In this document: positions 7,731 to 16,772 of the stretch, piece after piece | Layout: each line of letters begins with the position of its first letter | Numbering within the stretch: position 1 is the stretch's first letter | Assembly: GCA_000016765.1 (NCBI GenBank) | Contig: CP000699.1 | Coordinates: forward strand, 4,343,501 to 4,407,500 | DNA: 64,000 nt | Source of the DNA: Rhizorhabdus wittichii RW1 | GTDB taxonomy: Bacteria > Pseudomonadota > Alphaproteobacteria > Sphingomonadales > Sphingomonadaceae | Direction of reading: 5' to 3' | The notes under the pieces: generated by a model | The model's database searches: none | What the model was told of the DNA's origin: nothing | What the model saw: only the letters and a program-made list of their open reading frames with translations | Made by a program: the position numbers and the translations under genes

Positions 7731-8723
7731 TCAGCTCAGGCCGTAGCGGACGAAATCGTGGATATGGACGATGCCGGCCGGCGTGTCGGGCCGTTCGTCC
7801 TCCATCACGAAGACGGTGGTGATCTTGCAGTCGTTCATGATCATCAGCGCGTCCTCGGCGAGGGTGCCGAGCGGCACCGTCTTGGGATTGCGCGTCATCA
7901 CGGCGGCGGCGACGCCGTCGCCCAGGTCGCCGACATGGCGGCGAAGGTCGCCGTCGGTGATCACCCCGACCAGGCGGCCGTCGTCATCGACCACGCCGGC
8001 GGCGCCGAAGCCCATCGACGTCATCGTCATGATCACCTCGCGCATCGGCGTGTCGCGGCGCACCAGCGGCAGGCTGGCGCCGCCGTGCATCATCTCGCTC
8101 ACCGCCATCAGGCGCAGGCCGATCGCCCCGCCCGGATGCAGCTTCTTGATATTGTCGCGGGCGACGCCGCGCAGGTCCATCAGCGCCATGCCGAGCGCAT
8201 CGCCGAGCGCGAGCATCATCGTCGTCGAGCTGGTCGGCGCGATGTTGCTGGGGCAGGCTTCGCGCACCTGCGGCAGCAGCAGGCGGACGTCGGAGGCCTG
8301 CATCACCGGCGAATCGAGCCGCGAGGCGATGCCGATGATGCGGATGCGCATGCTGCGGCAATGCTGCATGATCGGGGTCAGCTCGGGCGTCGAGCCCGAA
8401 TTGGACAGGACGATCAGCGTGTCGCCCTGCTGCACCATGCCGAGGTCGCCATGCGCCGCTTCGGCCGGGTGGATGAAGATCGCGGGCGAGCCGGTCGCCG
8501 CGAAGGTGGCGGCCATCTTGCGGGCGATATGCCCCGACTTGCCCATGCCGGTGACGACGATGCGGCCCTGGGTCGCGTCGAGCATCCGCACGGCGCCGGC
8601 GAAATTGTCGTCGAGATAGGCTTCGAGCTGGAGGAGGGCGTCGATCTCGGCCCTCAGCACCTGGCGGCCGCGTTCCAATAGCTGTTTCGCGGTCGCTTCG
8701 GACCGGATGTCGTGTGTTATCAC
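7731..8723 (-). CDS. kdsD: D-arabinose-5-phosphate isomerase (KdsD/KpsF family)
   Basis: 330 aa enzyme that converts ribulose-5-phosphate to arabinose-5-phosphate, the first step to Kdo. An N-terminal SIS domain (VVTGMGKSGHIARKMAATFA; LSNSGSTPEL) is followed by two CBS motifs (from about EMMHGGASLPLV and AVMTRNPKTVPL), the exact KdsD/KpsF architecture. The GTG at 8723 is chosen: GGGAGA lies 7-8 bp upstream, and the AT-rich sequence further up looks like promoter, although the frame stays open to 8816. The first gene of the leftward operon kdsD-kdsB-phyH-methyltransferase-like-ybaK. The operator-like palindrome at 8772 may control it. Confidence 0.93.
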   Translation of the reverse strand: MITHDIRSEATAKQLLERGRQVLRAEIDALLQLEAYLDDNFAGAVRMLDATQGRIVVTGMGKSGHIARKMAATFAATGSPAIFIHPAEAAHGDLGMVQQGDTLIVLSNSGSTPELTPIMQHCRSMRIRIIGIASRLDSPVMQASDVRLLLPQVREACPSNIAPTSSTTMMLALGDALGMALMDLRGVARDNIKKLHPGGAIGLRLMAVSEMMHGGASLPLVRRDTPMREVIMTMTSMGFGAAGVVDDDGRLVGVITDGDLRRHVGDLGDGVAAAVMTRNPKTVPLGTLAEDALMIMNDCKITTVFVMEDERPDTPAGIVHIHDFVRYGLS

Positions 8724-8756
8724 GCTCGTCTCCCTGGCCCCACCGCGCGCCGTGAA

Positions 8757-8790
8757 AATATACAGGCATGCATTTGTTGCAATAACAAAT
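8757..8790 (-). promoter_or_regulatory. kdsD promoter with operator-like inverted repeat
   Basis: Reading leftward, TTATTG (8785-8780) and TATATT (8762-8757) are spaced 17 bp and can serve as -35 and -10. The -35 is embedded in a 7-bp inverted repeat ATTTGTT/AACAAAT with a 5-bp centre (8772-8790). This AT-rich island stands out strongly from its surroundings. The position overlapping -35 suggests a regulator-binding site; no regulator is identified. Confidence 0.5.
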
Positions 8791-8862
8791 TGCGGCATTG
8801 CACCAAAACGGATCATGGGGCTGCGTAGTAACGACGGAGCCGTTTCGGGGTTGCCTTGATAC

Positions 8863-10281
8863 TCAGCTCTTTTTTCGGACGATCATCCCGAAGGAGGTCG
8901 AAACCCAGCGCAGCAACTGCAATTTCAGGTGCGGATCGCTGGAATAGGGCGGGAGGTCTATGAAACGGTCGAGATCGGTGTCGCCGCTGTCGAAGGTGAT
9001 CGGCATCACCTCATGCCCCTGGGCCAGCAGCCGCTCGGCGAGCGTCTCGAAGTCGCGGCGGCGGAAGATCACGGTGCCGCCCTTGTCGAGGGTCGAGCTG
9101 TTCGAGCTGAGGTTGAGCTCGGTCGTGTGCACCGCGATGCCGCCGGGGGCCAGGCACTTCAGCGAATTCTCGAAGAAGGTCAGGCCGGCCTCGATCGAGC
9201 CGAGATGCTCATAGGCGCAGGACGACCAGGTGAAGTTGAAGTCGACCAGGTCGGCCGGGATCGCGTTCATGTCGACCGGGCGATAGCTGACGCGCTCGAA
9301 GAAGGCGGCCTCGTCGCAGAGCTGCGGATTGTGGATCTGCCGCAGGTTGGAGCCGAGCTGATAGGTGTCGTTCCACACCTGCGCCCGGTCGTCGTCGGCG
9401 GCGAGGTCGGTCGCGACCACCTCGCATCCCGCCGCGGCGAAGATCGACGAGAGCGGCTCGATCCCCACCCCGAAGCCCAGGCCGCGCGCTCCCGGTTGCA
9501 GCGCGCCGTAATATTCGAGCGCGCGCAGGATGAACACGAACTCCCACTGCTTGCGGTGGCGGGTGGGCGCGTTGTCCATGCGGCGGCACCATTCCGCATA
9601 GATGGGCTCGGCCATCTGCGAAGCGGTGCACATCTGCGAGATCGGATGGGCGAGGGTCGCGCGGCGGCGCACGACGGTCTTCCCGAGCGCCCCGGTGCCC
9701 GGCGCCGCCAGGAATTCGCGCCGCGCCGCCTCCAGCCGGGCGCGCAGCGCGTCGCTGCTGTCGCCGCCCTTCAGGCTGATCTCGACCCGCTCGGCGCGGG
9801 CGTCGGCATCCTCGCTCAGCGTGCCCATGATCGCATAGCTGTGGCCGGGCAATCCGAACTTGGTCACCTCGAAGTCGCCGCCGTCGGCGACCAGCTTGTC
9901 GATCGGCAGGGCCAGCACCTTGGGCGGCACCGACTCGCCGGCCTCGGTGAGCCCGTTGATGTTGATGATGAGCTGGCCGCGGGTGCCGGTCAGGCCGGGC
10001 AGGTGGACCCGGTAGCGCATCCGGCCGCCGGTCGACGGCACATAATCGGTGTGGAAGGCATAGCCCGGCACCAGGCTGGGGTCGGTGCCGCCCTCGCCGG
10101 ACAGCGCGCTCGTCTGTCCCGCCCAGAAGGAGAAGGGCCGGAGCAGGACCGCCACCTCGTCGCGCCGCCCGCCGGTGCGCAGGTCATGCCACCAGCGAAA
10201 TGCCCTGGTCGCGATGAGGCGAAGCAGCGACCGATCCGGAAGCGAGGCGGGACGGGACTGAATGGGTGCGTTTACGGTCAT
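8863..10281 (-). CDS. SAM-dependent methyltransferase-like protein with N-terminal beta domain
   Basis: 472 aa. A 120-residue N-terminal beta-rich domain (GYAFHTDYVPSTGGRMRYRVHLPGL...QLIININGL) precedes a methyltransferase domain: ARGLGFGVGIEPLSSIFAAAGCEVVATDLA carries the glycine-rich motif I and the acidic residue after strand 2, and WSSCAYEHLGSIEAGLTFFENSLKCLAPGGIAVHTTE matches motifs IV-VI. Its nearest relative in the window is the 396-aa protein at 4644-5834. It lies upstream of, and co-oriented with, kdsD (140 bp away), so it may have its own transcript. A role in modifying a Kdo-linked surface polysaccharide is suggested by position only. Confidence 0.78.
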   Translation of the reverse strand: MTVNAPIQSRPASLPDRSLLRLIATRAFRWWHDLRTGGRRDEVAVLLRPFSFWAGQTSALSGEGGTDPSLVPGYAFHTDYVPSTGGRMRYRVHLPGLTGTRGQLIININGLTEAGESVPPKVLALPIDKLVADGGDFEVTKFGLPGHSYAIMGTLSEDADARAERVEISLKGGDSSDALRARLEAARREFLAAPGTGALGKTVVRRRATLAHPISQMCTASQMAEPIYAEWCRRMDNAPTRHRKQWEFVFILRALEYYGALQPGARGLGFGVGIEPLSSIFAAAGCEVVATDLAADDDRAQVWNDTYQLGSNLRQIHNPQLCDEAAFFERVSYRPVDMNAIPADLVDFNFTWSSCAYEHLGSIEAGLTFFENSLKCLAPGGIAVHTTELNLSSNSSTLDKGGTVIFRRRDFETLAERLLAQGHEVMPITFDSGDTDLDRFIDLPPYSSDPHLKLQLLRWVSTSFGMIVRKKS

Positions 10282-10457
10282 GATCGATCGGCTGCTCTAT
10301 GGCCGCACAAGAACATGGTTTCAACCGTGTAGATGACGAACGGCCTTGTGGGACGGTCAGCATGACGGTGCCGGCTTAACCCAACCTTGCCGTTTCGGCC
10401 GCTCGCATTGCCAATCCGGCGGCCCGTCGCCATATTCGCGGTGGTGGAGATGTTGCT

Positions 10458-11300
10458 TTGAACCAGCCAGGAACCGACCAGGGCGGAGACCGCGGATGGC
10501 GGCAGCGGATGAACACGCTGACCGCGCGGCGGGCCGATGCCCATCGTCCGCAGGTGCCGGCGGGGCAGCGCGTCTATGCGGTGGGCGACGTCCATGGCCG
10601 GCTCGATCTGCTGCTGCCGCTGCTCGCCCATATCCGCGACGACATCGCCGCCCGGGCGGAGGCCGACAATCATGTCGTGCTGCTCGGCGACCTCGTCGAT
10701 CGCGGGCCATATTCGGCGGAAACCGTGGAATATGCGATCAGCGGCCTGCCCGCTTTCGCGACCTTCCACATCCTCATGGGCAACCATGAGGAGGCGATGC
10801 TGCGCGCGCTCGATCCCATGGACGACCAGAGCCAGAACCTCTGGCTGAAGTTCGGCGGATACGAGACGCTGGCCAGCTACGGGGTCCCGGTCGCGACGCT
10901 GGGGGAGGAACTGCCGCCGGCCGAGACGCTGCGCCGCTATATTCCCGAGCGCCATCGCCAGTTCCTCGACGGCCTGCCCGATGCCATCCGCTTCGGCGAC
11001 TATGTGCTGGTCCATGCCGGGGTCCGCCCCGGCGTCCCGCTCGAGGAGCAGGACCCGAAGGACATGCGCTGGATCCGGCAGGAGTTCCTCGATCACAAGG
11101 GCGATCATGGCGCCTTCATCGTCCATGGCCACTCGATCTCGACCGAGCCCGACATCCAGGCGAATCGGATGGGCATCGACACCGGCGCCTATCGCAGCGG
11201 CACGCTGACCGCGCTCGGCCTCGAGGGCGACCGCCGCTGGCTGCTCCGCGCGAGCGTGGTCGACGGCGAAGTTCAAACGAAATTAAGCAGCCTGGGATAG
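10458..11300 (+). CDS. PPP-family metallophosphoesterase (serine/threonine phosphatase-like)
   Basis: 280 aa calcineurin-like phosphoesterase. The full PPP signature is present: GDVHGRLD (about residues 44-51), GDLVDRGP (about 75), GNHEEAML (about 107), VHAGVRPG and a late VHGHS. It is related to bacterial PrpA/ApaH-type phosphatases; the substrate may be phosphoprotein or a dinucleotide polyphosphate. Translation from a TTG at 10458 follows GGTGGAG; an ATG at 10509 is an alternative. Divergent from the methyltransferase-like gene; 66 bp before the GGDEF-EAL gene. Confidence 0.86.
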   Translation: MNQPGTDQGGDRGWRQRMNTLTARRADAHRPQVPAGQRVYAVGDVHGRLDLLLPLLAHIRDDIAARAEADNHVVLLGDLVDRGPYSAETVEYAISGLPAFATFHILMGNHEEAMLRALDPMDDQSQNLWLKFGGYETLASYGVPVATLGEELPPAETLRRYIPERHRQFLDGLPDAIRFGDYVLVHAGVRPGVPLEEQDPKDMRWIRQEFLDHKGDHGAFIVHGHSISTEPDIQANRMGIDTGAYRSGTLTALGLEGDRRWLLRASVVDGEVQTKLSSLG

Positions 11301-11366
11301 ACCTCGACTCGACGGGCGCGGGGGTGGGTCTCCGCGGTCCGTGCGGGATCGAGGGAGAAGCGCCGG

Positions 11367-14030
11367 ATGCGGCGGGTACGCGGAAGATCGGCCTTCGCGA
11401 TCGAAGGGCGTGGCGACGGCGAGGATGGCGCCGATGCGGGGCGCCTGCGCTTCCTGCGCGGCCTTTTCCCGCGCGGCGACGCGCACGACCGGCAATCGGT
11501 CGCCAACCGCGTGCGCATGGCGCTCGACGCCCTGCCGCTGCTGCTGCTCGCCGACCTGATCGTCGCCGCCGGCCTCTGGCTGCTGGGCCGCCCTGCCTTG
11601 GGCGGCGCCGGCTTCTGGATGATCGCCGCGCCGCTGCTGGCGATGCTCGTGGCGGGCGGGGCGATCCGGCTGGTCGCGCGGCGCGGGAAGGGGGCCACCG
11701 CCCCCGAACGGATGCACGGCTTCGTCGCGCTGCTCGGGCTGGTCCAGGGGTTCGGCTGGTCGGTCTGGCTGCTTGCCTCGGCGACCGGCCTCGCGCCGTC
11801 GCGCTGGGCGCTCGCGGCGGTCGCGCATGGCGGGCTGCTGGTCGTCACCACGCTCGTCTTCGCGCCGGTGCCGACCGCCGCGCTGGCGCTGTGGCTCTGC
11901 CTGGCGATCGCGGCCACCGTCGCGCTCGGGCCCTGGGCGGTGCTGGCCCTGTTGGTTCCCCTGCTCGCCGTCGCGGTCGTCATGCTCGGCGGCATATCGG
12001 AGCGCAGCTATGTCGCGTCGCGCCGCTGGCTGGCCCGCGCCGCCGTGGCGCTGAAGGCGTCGCTGCTGCTCGGCGAGTTCGAGGAGAGCGGGCGCGGCTG
12101 GTTCTGGGAAACCGACGATCGCGGCCTGATCAGCTATATCTCGCCGCAGATCGCGGCGGCGCTCGGCCTCGCCGCCGATCGGCTGCTCGGCACGCCGATG
12201 ACCGGGCTGGTGCTGCACGAGGCGGGCGACGGCGCCGGTTCCGGCGCGGGCGAGAGGACGCTGGGCTTCCACCTCGCGACCCGGCTCGCCTTCTCCGAGA
12301 TCGCGGTGCGCGCGGCGGGTGACGACGTGCGCTGGTGGTCGCTGTCGGGCCGCCCGGCCTTCGACGAATATGGCAATTTCCTGGGCTTCCGGGGCAGCGG
12401 CACCGACCTGACCGAGATGCGCCGGTCGGAGGCCGAGGTGAAGCGCCTCGCCAGCTATGATTCGCTGACCGGCCTGCCCAACCGCATCCTGATGCGCCGC
12501 ACCCTCGACGAATCGCTGCGCGACATCGCCGGCCGGCCCAAGCGCGCGGCGCTGTTCATGCTCGATCTCGACCGCTTCAAGATGGTCAACGACACGCTCG
12601 GCCATCCGGTCGGCGACGCCCTGCTGCGTCAGGTCGCCGTGCGGCTTCAGCGCGTCGTCCAGCAAGACGGGCAGGTCGGGCGGCTCGGCGGCGACGAGTT
12701 CAACGTCGTCCTGCCCGGCATCGTCGAACGGAACCGCCTCGCCACGCTCGCCTCGGCGATCATCCAGCAGCTGTCCCAGCCCTATCTGATCGACGGGGCG
12801 CATGTCTCGATCGGCGCCTCGATCGGCATCGCCATCGCGCCCGACGACGGCGCCACCGCCGACGCGCTGGTCCGCAACGCCGATCTCGCCCTCTACGCGG
12901 CCAAGGCCGACGGCAAGGGCGTCCACCGCTTCTACGAGCCGGAGATGCACGCCAGCGCCAAGGACCGGCGCCTGCTCGAAATGGACCTGCGCGGGGTGAT
13001 GAGCGAGAGCGGGCTCCACCTCGTCTACCAGCCGGTCGTCGATGCCGGGAGCGAGGCGATCGTCTGCTTCGAGGCGCTGGTCCGCTGGGACCATCCGACG
13101 CGGGGCGCCGTCTCTCCTTCGGATTTCATCCCGGTGGCCGAAGAGATCGGCCTGATCCCGCAGATCGGCGAATGGGTGCTGCGCACCGCCTGCCTGGAGG
13201 CGGCGAACTGGCCCGATCCGGTGCGGGTCGCCGTCAACATCTCGCCGATCCAGTTCGCCAATCCGTCGCTGCCCGGGATCGTCCTGTCGGCGCTCGCCGC
13301 CGCGCAGCTGCCGCCGCACCGGCTGGAGCTGGAGATCACCGAGGGCGTGTTCCTCAACGACGATGCCGCGACCGATGCGATGTTCGCCCGGCTCAAGGCG
13401 ATCGGCGTCCGCTTCGCGCTCGACGATTTCGGCACCGGCTATTCGTCGCTCGGCTATCTGAAGAAGGCGCCGTTCAACAAGATCAAGATCGACCAGAGCT
13501 TCGTGCGCGGCGCGGCGGTTCCCGGCAACCGCAACGCGGCGATCATCCGTGCGATCGTGGCGCTCGCCGAGAGCCTGGAGATGGAGACGACCGCCGAGGG
13601 GGCGGAGACGCCCGACGAACTGGCGCTGATCCGCTCGCTCGGCTGCAGCCACATCCAGGGCTATATCTTCGGCCGGCCGATGCTGTCCGACGAGGCGCGC
13701 GCGCGGGTCGCCGGATCGGGCAAGCTCGCCATGCCGGGCCTGCTCGTGACCCGCGATCCCCGGGTCGCGGTGCTGCGCTCGGCGACGGTGCGCAGCGCGC
13801 GCGGCGTCGAGCCGGCCCGCATCCGCAACCTGTCGCGATCGGGGGCGATGATCGAATGCGCCATCCCGTTCCGCCCCGGCGAGGCGGTCACCCTCGACCT
13901 CGGCAATGGCGGGCCGGTCGACGGCGTGATCCGCTGGGCCGACGAGGACCGCATCGGCGTCGCCTTCGACGAGCCGATCGAAGCCGACCAGATGGCCCCG
14001 CAAAGGATGGTCCGGGCAGCAACCCTCTAA
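11367..14030 (+). CDS. membrane PAS-GGDEF-EAL-PilZ cyclic-di-GMP protein
   Basis: 887 aa. The N-terminal part (about 55-225) has several hydrophobic helices, probably six membrane segments. A PAS-like domain follows (about 235-350: GWFWETDDRGLISYISPQI). GGDEF is intact at 441-445, preceded by the DLDRFKMVND substrate motif, so diguanylate cyclase activity is possible. EAL is intact at 569-571 with DDFGTGYSSL, so phosphodiesterase activity is also possible. The C-terminus (about 775-870) is a PilZ-type domain with RIRNLSRSGAMIE. Four-part proteins of this kind both make or break c-di-GMP and can sense it. Start with GAGGGAGA 7 bp upstream. It ends directly at the left repeat of the DUF559 element. 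Confidence 0.9.
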   Translation: MRRVRGRSAFAIEGRGDGEDGADAGRLRFLRGLFPRGDAHDRQSVANRVRMALDALPLLLLADLIVAAGLWLLGRPALGGAGFWMIAAPLLAMLVAGGAIRLVARRGKGATAPERMHGFVALLGLVQGFGWSVWLLASATGLAPSRWALAAVAHGGLLVVTTLVFAPVPTAALALWLCLAIAATVALGPWAVLALLVPLLAVAVVMLGGISERSYVASRRWLARAAVALKASLLLGEFEESGRGWFWETDDRGLISYISPQIAAALGLAADRLLGTPMTGLVLHEAGDGAGSGAGERTLGFHLATRLAFSEIAVRAAGDDVRWWSLSGRPAFDEYGNFLGFRGSGTDLTEMRRSEAEVKRLASYDSLTGLPNRILMRRTLDESLRDIAGRPKRAALFMLDLDRFKMVNDTLGHPVGDALLRQVAVRLQRVVQQDGQVGRLGGDEFNVVLPGIVERNRLATLASAIIQQLSQPYLIDGAHVSIGASIGIAIAPDDGATADALVRNADLALYAAKADGKGVHRFYEPEMHASAKDRRLLEMDLRGVMSESGLHLVYQPVVDAGSEAIVCFEALVRWDHPTRGAVSPSDFIPVAEEIGLIPQIGEWVLRTACLEAANWPDPVRVAVNISPIQFANPSLPGIVLSALAAAQLPPHRLELEITEGVFLNDDAATDAMFARLKAIGVRFALDDFGTGYSSLGYLKKAPFNKIKIDQSFVRGAAVPGNRNAAIIRAIVALAESLEMETTAEGAETPDELALIRSLGCSHIQGYIFGRPMLSDEARARVAGSGKLAMPGLLVTRDPRVAVLRSATVRSARGVEPARIRNLSRSGAMIECAIPFRPGEAVTLDLGNGGPVDGVIRWADEDRIGVAFDEPIEADQMAPQRMVRAATL

Positions 14031-14090
14031 ATCCTCCCTGTCCGGAGGACGGGGAGGGGGACCACCCGCAGGGTGGTGGAGGGGTCATCC
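14031..14090 (+). repeat. left double-hairpin repeat of the DUF559 element
   Basis: Outer hairpin CTCCCTGTCC/GGACGGGGAG (loop GGA, one T-G wobble) followed by inner hairpin ACCACCC/GGGTGGT (loop GCA) and GGAGGGG. The DUF559 stop codon lies in its inner edge at 14085-14087. Confidence 0.8.
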
Positions 14091-14465
14091 GCGCCCGTGG
14101 CAAATCCGACGAATGGAATCCGCCACCGCCGCCACGTCCCGCAACACCTCCGCCGCCGGAACGCTGACGATATCGATCCGCTGCTCCGCCAGCCATGCCC
14201 GCCGCCGCTCGTCCCGCTCCGGCTGGTCGCCCATGTCATGCCCGATCCCGTCGACCTCGACGGCGAGCCGAAGCTCGGGGCAGTAGAAGTCGAGGACATA
14301 GGGGCCCGCCGGATGCTGCCGCCGGAAGCGGAAACCGGCGCCCTTGTTTCGCAGCAACCGCCAGAGCAGCACTTCCGGCAGGCTCATCTCGCGGCGAAGC
14401 TGGCGGGCTCGGGCGCGGGGCGTCGGGCTTGGCAGCGTCGGATACCCCTCCACCATGCTGCGCAT
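14085..14465 (-). CDS. DUF559 (Vsr-like) endonuclease domain protein
   Basis: 126 aa PD-(D/E)XK-type nuclease of the DUF559 family, related to very-short-patch repair endonucleases. Key blocks: LRREMSLPEVLLWRLLR, GFRFRRQHPAGPYVLDFYCPELRLAVEVDG (D and ExD of the active site) and DERRRAWLAEQRIDIVSV. The start codon and first residues (MRSMVEGYP) are encoded by the flanking right repeat and the stop codon by the left repeat. Because MVEG is also read from the repeat inside ccmH, this N-terminus belongs to the repeat and not to the nuclease fold; ATG 14456 (MVEG) and ATG 14387 (MSLPEV) are alternative starts. Function may be DNA cleavage linked to dispersal of the repeats; that is inference. Confidence 0.85.
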   Translation of the reverse strand: MRSMVEGYPTLPSPTPRARARQLRREMSLPEVLLWRLLRNKGAGFRFRRQHPAGPYVLDFYCPELRLAVEVDGIGHDMGDQPERDERRRAWLAEQRIDIVSVPAAEVLRDVAAVADSIRRICHGRG

Positions 14466-14506
14466 GGTCCCCCTCCCCGCCGCTGCGCGGCAGGGAGGAT
14501 TTTTTA
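14443..14506 (-). repeat. right double-hairpin repeat of the DUF559 element (inverted)
   Basis: On the minus strand it reads AAAAAATCCTCCC, outer stem CTCCCTGCCGC/GCGGCGGGGAG (loop GCA, same T-G wobble as the left copy), inner stem ACCATGC/GCATGGT (loop GCA) and GGAGGGG. It could double as a terminator structure for convergent transcripts. Confidence 0.8.
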
Positions 14507-16678
14507 GTTGGCCATCAAGGTCGGGAAGAAGCCTTCATGCGCGTCGCGCAGCTTGTGCAGGGGGACGCCGGCGAGGGTCTCGCCGCCGGTGGTGCCGAGG
14601 CGGCGGGCAGTGACGCCGGCGGTCAGCGCGGCGGCCAGGATCGCGTCCGAATTGGCGGTGGTCACGACGTAGCGCGCCTGGTCCTCGCCGAAGGCGCGGC
14701 CATGGTCGAGATCGTCGACATGCGCGCCGATGCCGCCGGCCAGCGCCATCTCGGCGAGCGCGACCAGCAGGCCGCCGTCCGAGACGTCGTGGACCGCGGT
14801 GACCCGCCCGGCCAGGATCAGCTCGCGGACGAAGTCGCCGTTGCGCTTCTCCAGTTCCAGGTCGACCGGCGGCGGCGGGCCGTCCTCGCGGCCCGCGACA
14901 TGGCGCAGCCACAGCGACTGGCCGAGATGCGCGCCGTCCTCGCCGATCAGCAGGATGTGCTCGTCGGCCGCCTTGAAGGCGATCGTCGCCATCGCATCGA
15001 TGTCGGCGAGCAGGCCGATGCCGCCGATCGCCGGGGTCGGCAGGATCGCGCTGCCCGACCCGTCGTCGTTCTTGGTCTCGTTGTAGAGGCTGACATTGCC
15101 CGACACGATCGGGAAGTCGAGCGCCGCGCAGGCCTTGGCCATGCCCTCGATCGCGCCGACGAACTGGCCCATGATCTCGGGCCGCTGCGGGTTGCCGAAG
15201 TTCATGCAGTCGGTGGTCGCGAGCGGCTTGGCGCCGACCGCAGTGATGTTGCGCCAGCATTCGGCGATCGCCTGCGCGCCGCCCTCGACCGGATCGGCGA
15301 AGACGTAGCGCGGGGTGCAGTCGGTGCTGATCGCGATGCCCTTCTTCGTCCCGTGGACGCGGACCACCGCGGCGTCGCCGCCGGGGCGCTGGACAGTGTC
15401 GGCACCGACCATGTGGTCATATTGCTCCCAGATCCAGCGGCGGCTGGCGAGGTCGGGCGAGGCCATCAGCGCGACCAGGTTGTCGCCGATCGATCCCTTG
15501 GCCGCGACCGCGCCAAGCGGCTCGCGCGGGGCGGTCGGCACCCAGGGGCGGTCGTAGAGCGGCGCCTCGTCGGCGAGCGGGCCGAGCGGGATGTCGCACA
15601 CCGTCTCGCCGTCGAAGCGCAGCACCATGCGGCCGGTGTCGGTGACCCTGCCGATCACGGCGAAGTCGAGTTCCCACTTGCGGAAGATCGCCTCGGCCTC
15701 GGCCTCGCGGCCCGGCTTGAGGACCATCAGCATCCGCTCCTGCGATTCCGACAGCATCATCTCATAGGGCGTCATGCCGGTCTCGCGGCAGGGGACGGCG
15801 TTCATGTCCAGCTCGATGCCGACGCCGCCCTTCGACGCCATCTCGACCGAGGAGGAGGTGAGGCCGGCCGCGCCCATGTCCTGGATCGCGACGATGACAT
15901 CGGTCGCCATCAGCTCGAGGCAGGCCTCGATCAGCAGCTTCTCGGTGAACGGGTCGCCGACCTGCACGGTCGGGCGCTTCTCCTCCGAATCCTCGGAGAA
16001 GTCGGCCGAGGCCATGGTCGCGCCGTGGATGCCGTCGCGGCCGGTCTTCGAGCCGACATAGACGATCGGGTTGCCGACGCCCGAGGCGGCCGAATAGAAG
16101 ATCTTGTTGGTTTCGGCGACGCCCACCGTCATCGCGTTGACGAGGATGTTGCCGTCATAGGCGGCGTGGAAATTGACCTCGCCGCCGACCGTCGGGACGC
16201 CGACGCAATTGCCGTAGCCGCCGATGCCGTGGACGACGCCGGCGATCAGGTGGCGCATCTTGGGATGGTCGGGCCGGCCGAAGCGCAGCGCGTTCATGTT
16301 CGCCACCGGCCGCGCGCCCATGGTGAAGACGTCGCGCAGGATGCCGCCGACGCCGGTCGCCGCGCCCTGATAGGGCTCGATATAGGACGGGTGGTTGTGG
16401 CTCTCCATCTTGAAGATGGCGGCCTGGCCGTCGCCGATGTCGACGACGCCGGCATTCTCGCCCGGGCCGCAGATCACCTGCGGGCCGGTGGTCGGCAGCT
16501 TCTTCAGGTGGATGCGGCTCGACTTGTAGCTGCAATGCTCGGACCACATCACCGAGAAGATGCCGAGCTCGGTCAGGTTCGGCGTCCGGCCGAGCGCGCG
16601 CAGGATGCGCTCATATTCCTCGGGCGACAGGCCGTGCTCGGCGACGATTTCGGGCGTGATCTCGGTGGGCTGGGTCAT
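14504..16678 (-). CDS. purL: phosphoribosylformylglycinamidine synthase subunit PurL
   Basis: 724 aa synthetase subunit of the three-protein FGAM synthase (PurS-PurQ-PurL), step 4 of purine synthesis, which uses ATP to convert FGAR to FGAM. The length is that of the small PurL type without a fused glutaminase. Motifs: [12 protein letters not shown] (H48), [28 protein letters not shown] (ATP/metal site around residues 90-113) and ALRFG. The C-terminal half repeats the PurM-like fold, with [10 protein letters not shown]. The TAA stop lies inside the right end of the DUF559 element. Single gene; purQ and purS are not in the window. Confidence 0.97.
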   Translation of the reverse strand: MTQPTEITPEIVAEHGLSPEEYERILRALGRTPNLTELGIFSVMWSEHCSYKSSRIHLKKLPTTGPQVICGPGENAGVVDIGDGQAAIFKMESHNHPSYIEPYQGAATGVGGILRDVFTMGARPVANMNALRFGRPDHPKMRHLIAGVVHGIGGYGNCVGVPTVGGEVNFHAAYDGNILVNAMTVGVAETNKIFYSAASGVGNPIVYVGSKTGRDGIHGATMASADFSEDSEEKRPTVQVGDPFTEKLLIEACLELMATDVIVAIQDMGAAGLTSSSVEMASKGGVGIELDMNAVPCRETGMTPYEMMLSESQERMLMVLKPGREAEAEAIFRKWELDFAVIGRVTDTGRMVLRFDGETVCDIPLGPLADEAPLYDRPWVPTAPREPLGAVAAKGSIGDNLVALMASPDLASRRWIWEQYDHMVGADTVQRPGGDAAVVRVHGTKKGIAISTDCTPRYVFADPVEGGAQAIAECWRNITAVGAKPLATTDCMNFGNPQRPEIMGQFVGAIEGMAKACAALDFPIVSGNVSLYNETKNDDGSGSAILPTPAIGGIGLLADIDAMATIAFKAADEHILLIGEDGAHLGQSLWLRHVAGREDGPPPPVDLELEKRNGDFVRELILAGRVTAVHDVSDGGLLVALAEMALAGGIGAHVDDLDHGRAFGEDQARYVVTTANSDAILAAALTAGVTARRLGTTGGETLAGVPLHKLRDAHEGFFPTLMAN

Positions 16679-16772
16679 GCGCCGCCGATAGCGGGCGAAT
16701 CGCCGGGCGGCTAGACCCTATCCGGAGCCTTCGGCCTCCGGCCGCGTTGATATGGGGGAGACCGAGGGGAGG

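Larger units (their letters stand above)
14031..14506. mobile_element. palindrome-flanked DUF559 nuclease element
   Basis: A 476-bp unit made of a left repeat (14031-14090), a nuclease gene on the minus strand and an inverted right repeat (14443-14506). Each repeat has AATCCTCCC at its outer end and GGTGGAGGGG at its inner end and folds as two hairpins: an outer CTCCC.../...GGGAG stem and an inner stem at 14062-14078 or 14452-14468. The left end abuts the stop codon of the GGDEF-EAL gene and the right end includes the purL stop codon, so the unit fills the gap between convergent genes exactly. A related pair without the gene is at 38321-38441. No target duplication is evident by eye. Confidence 0.7.
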
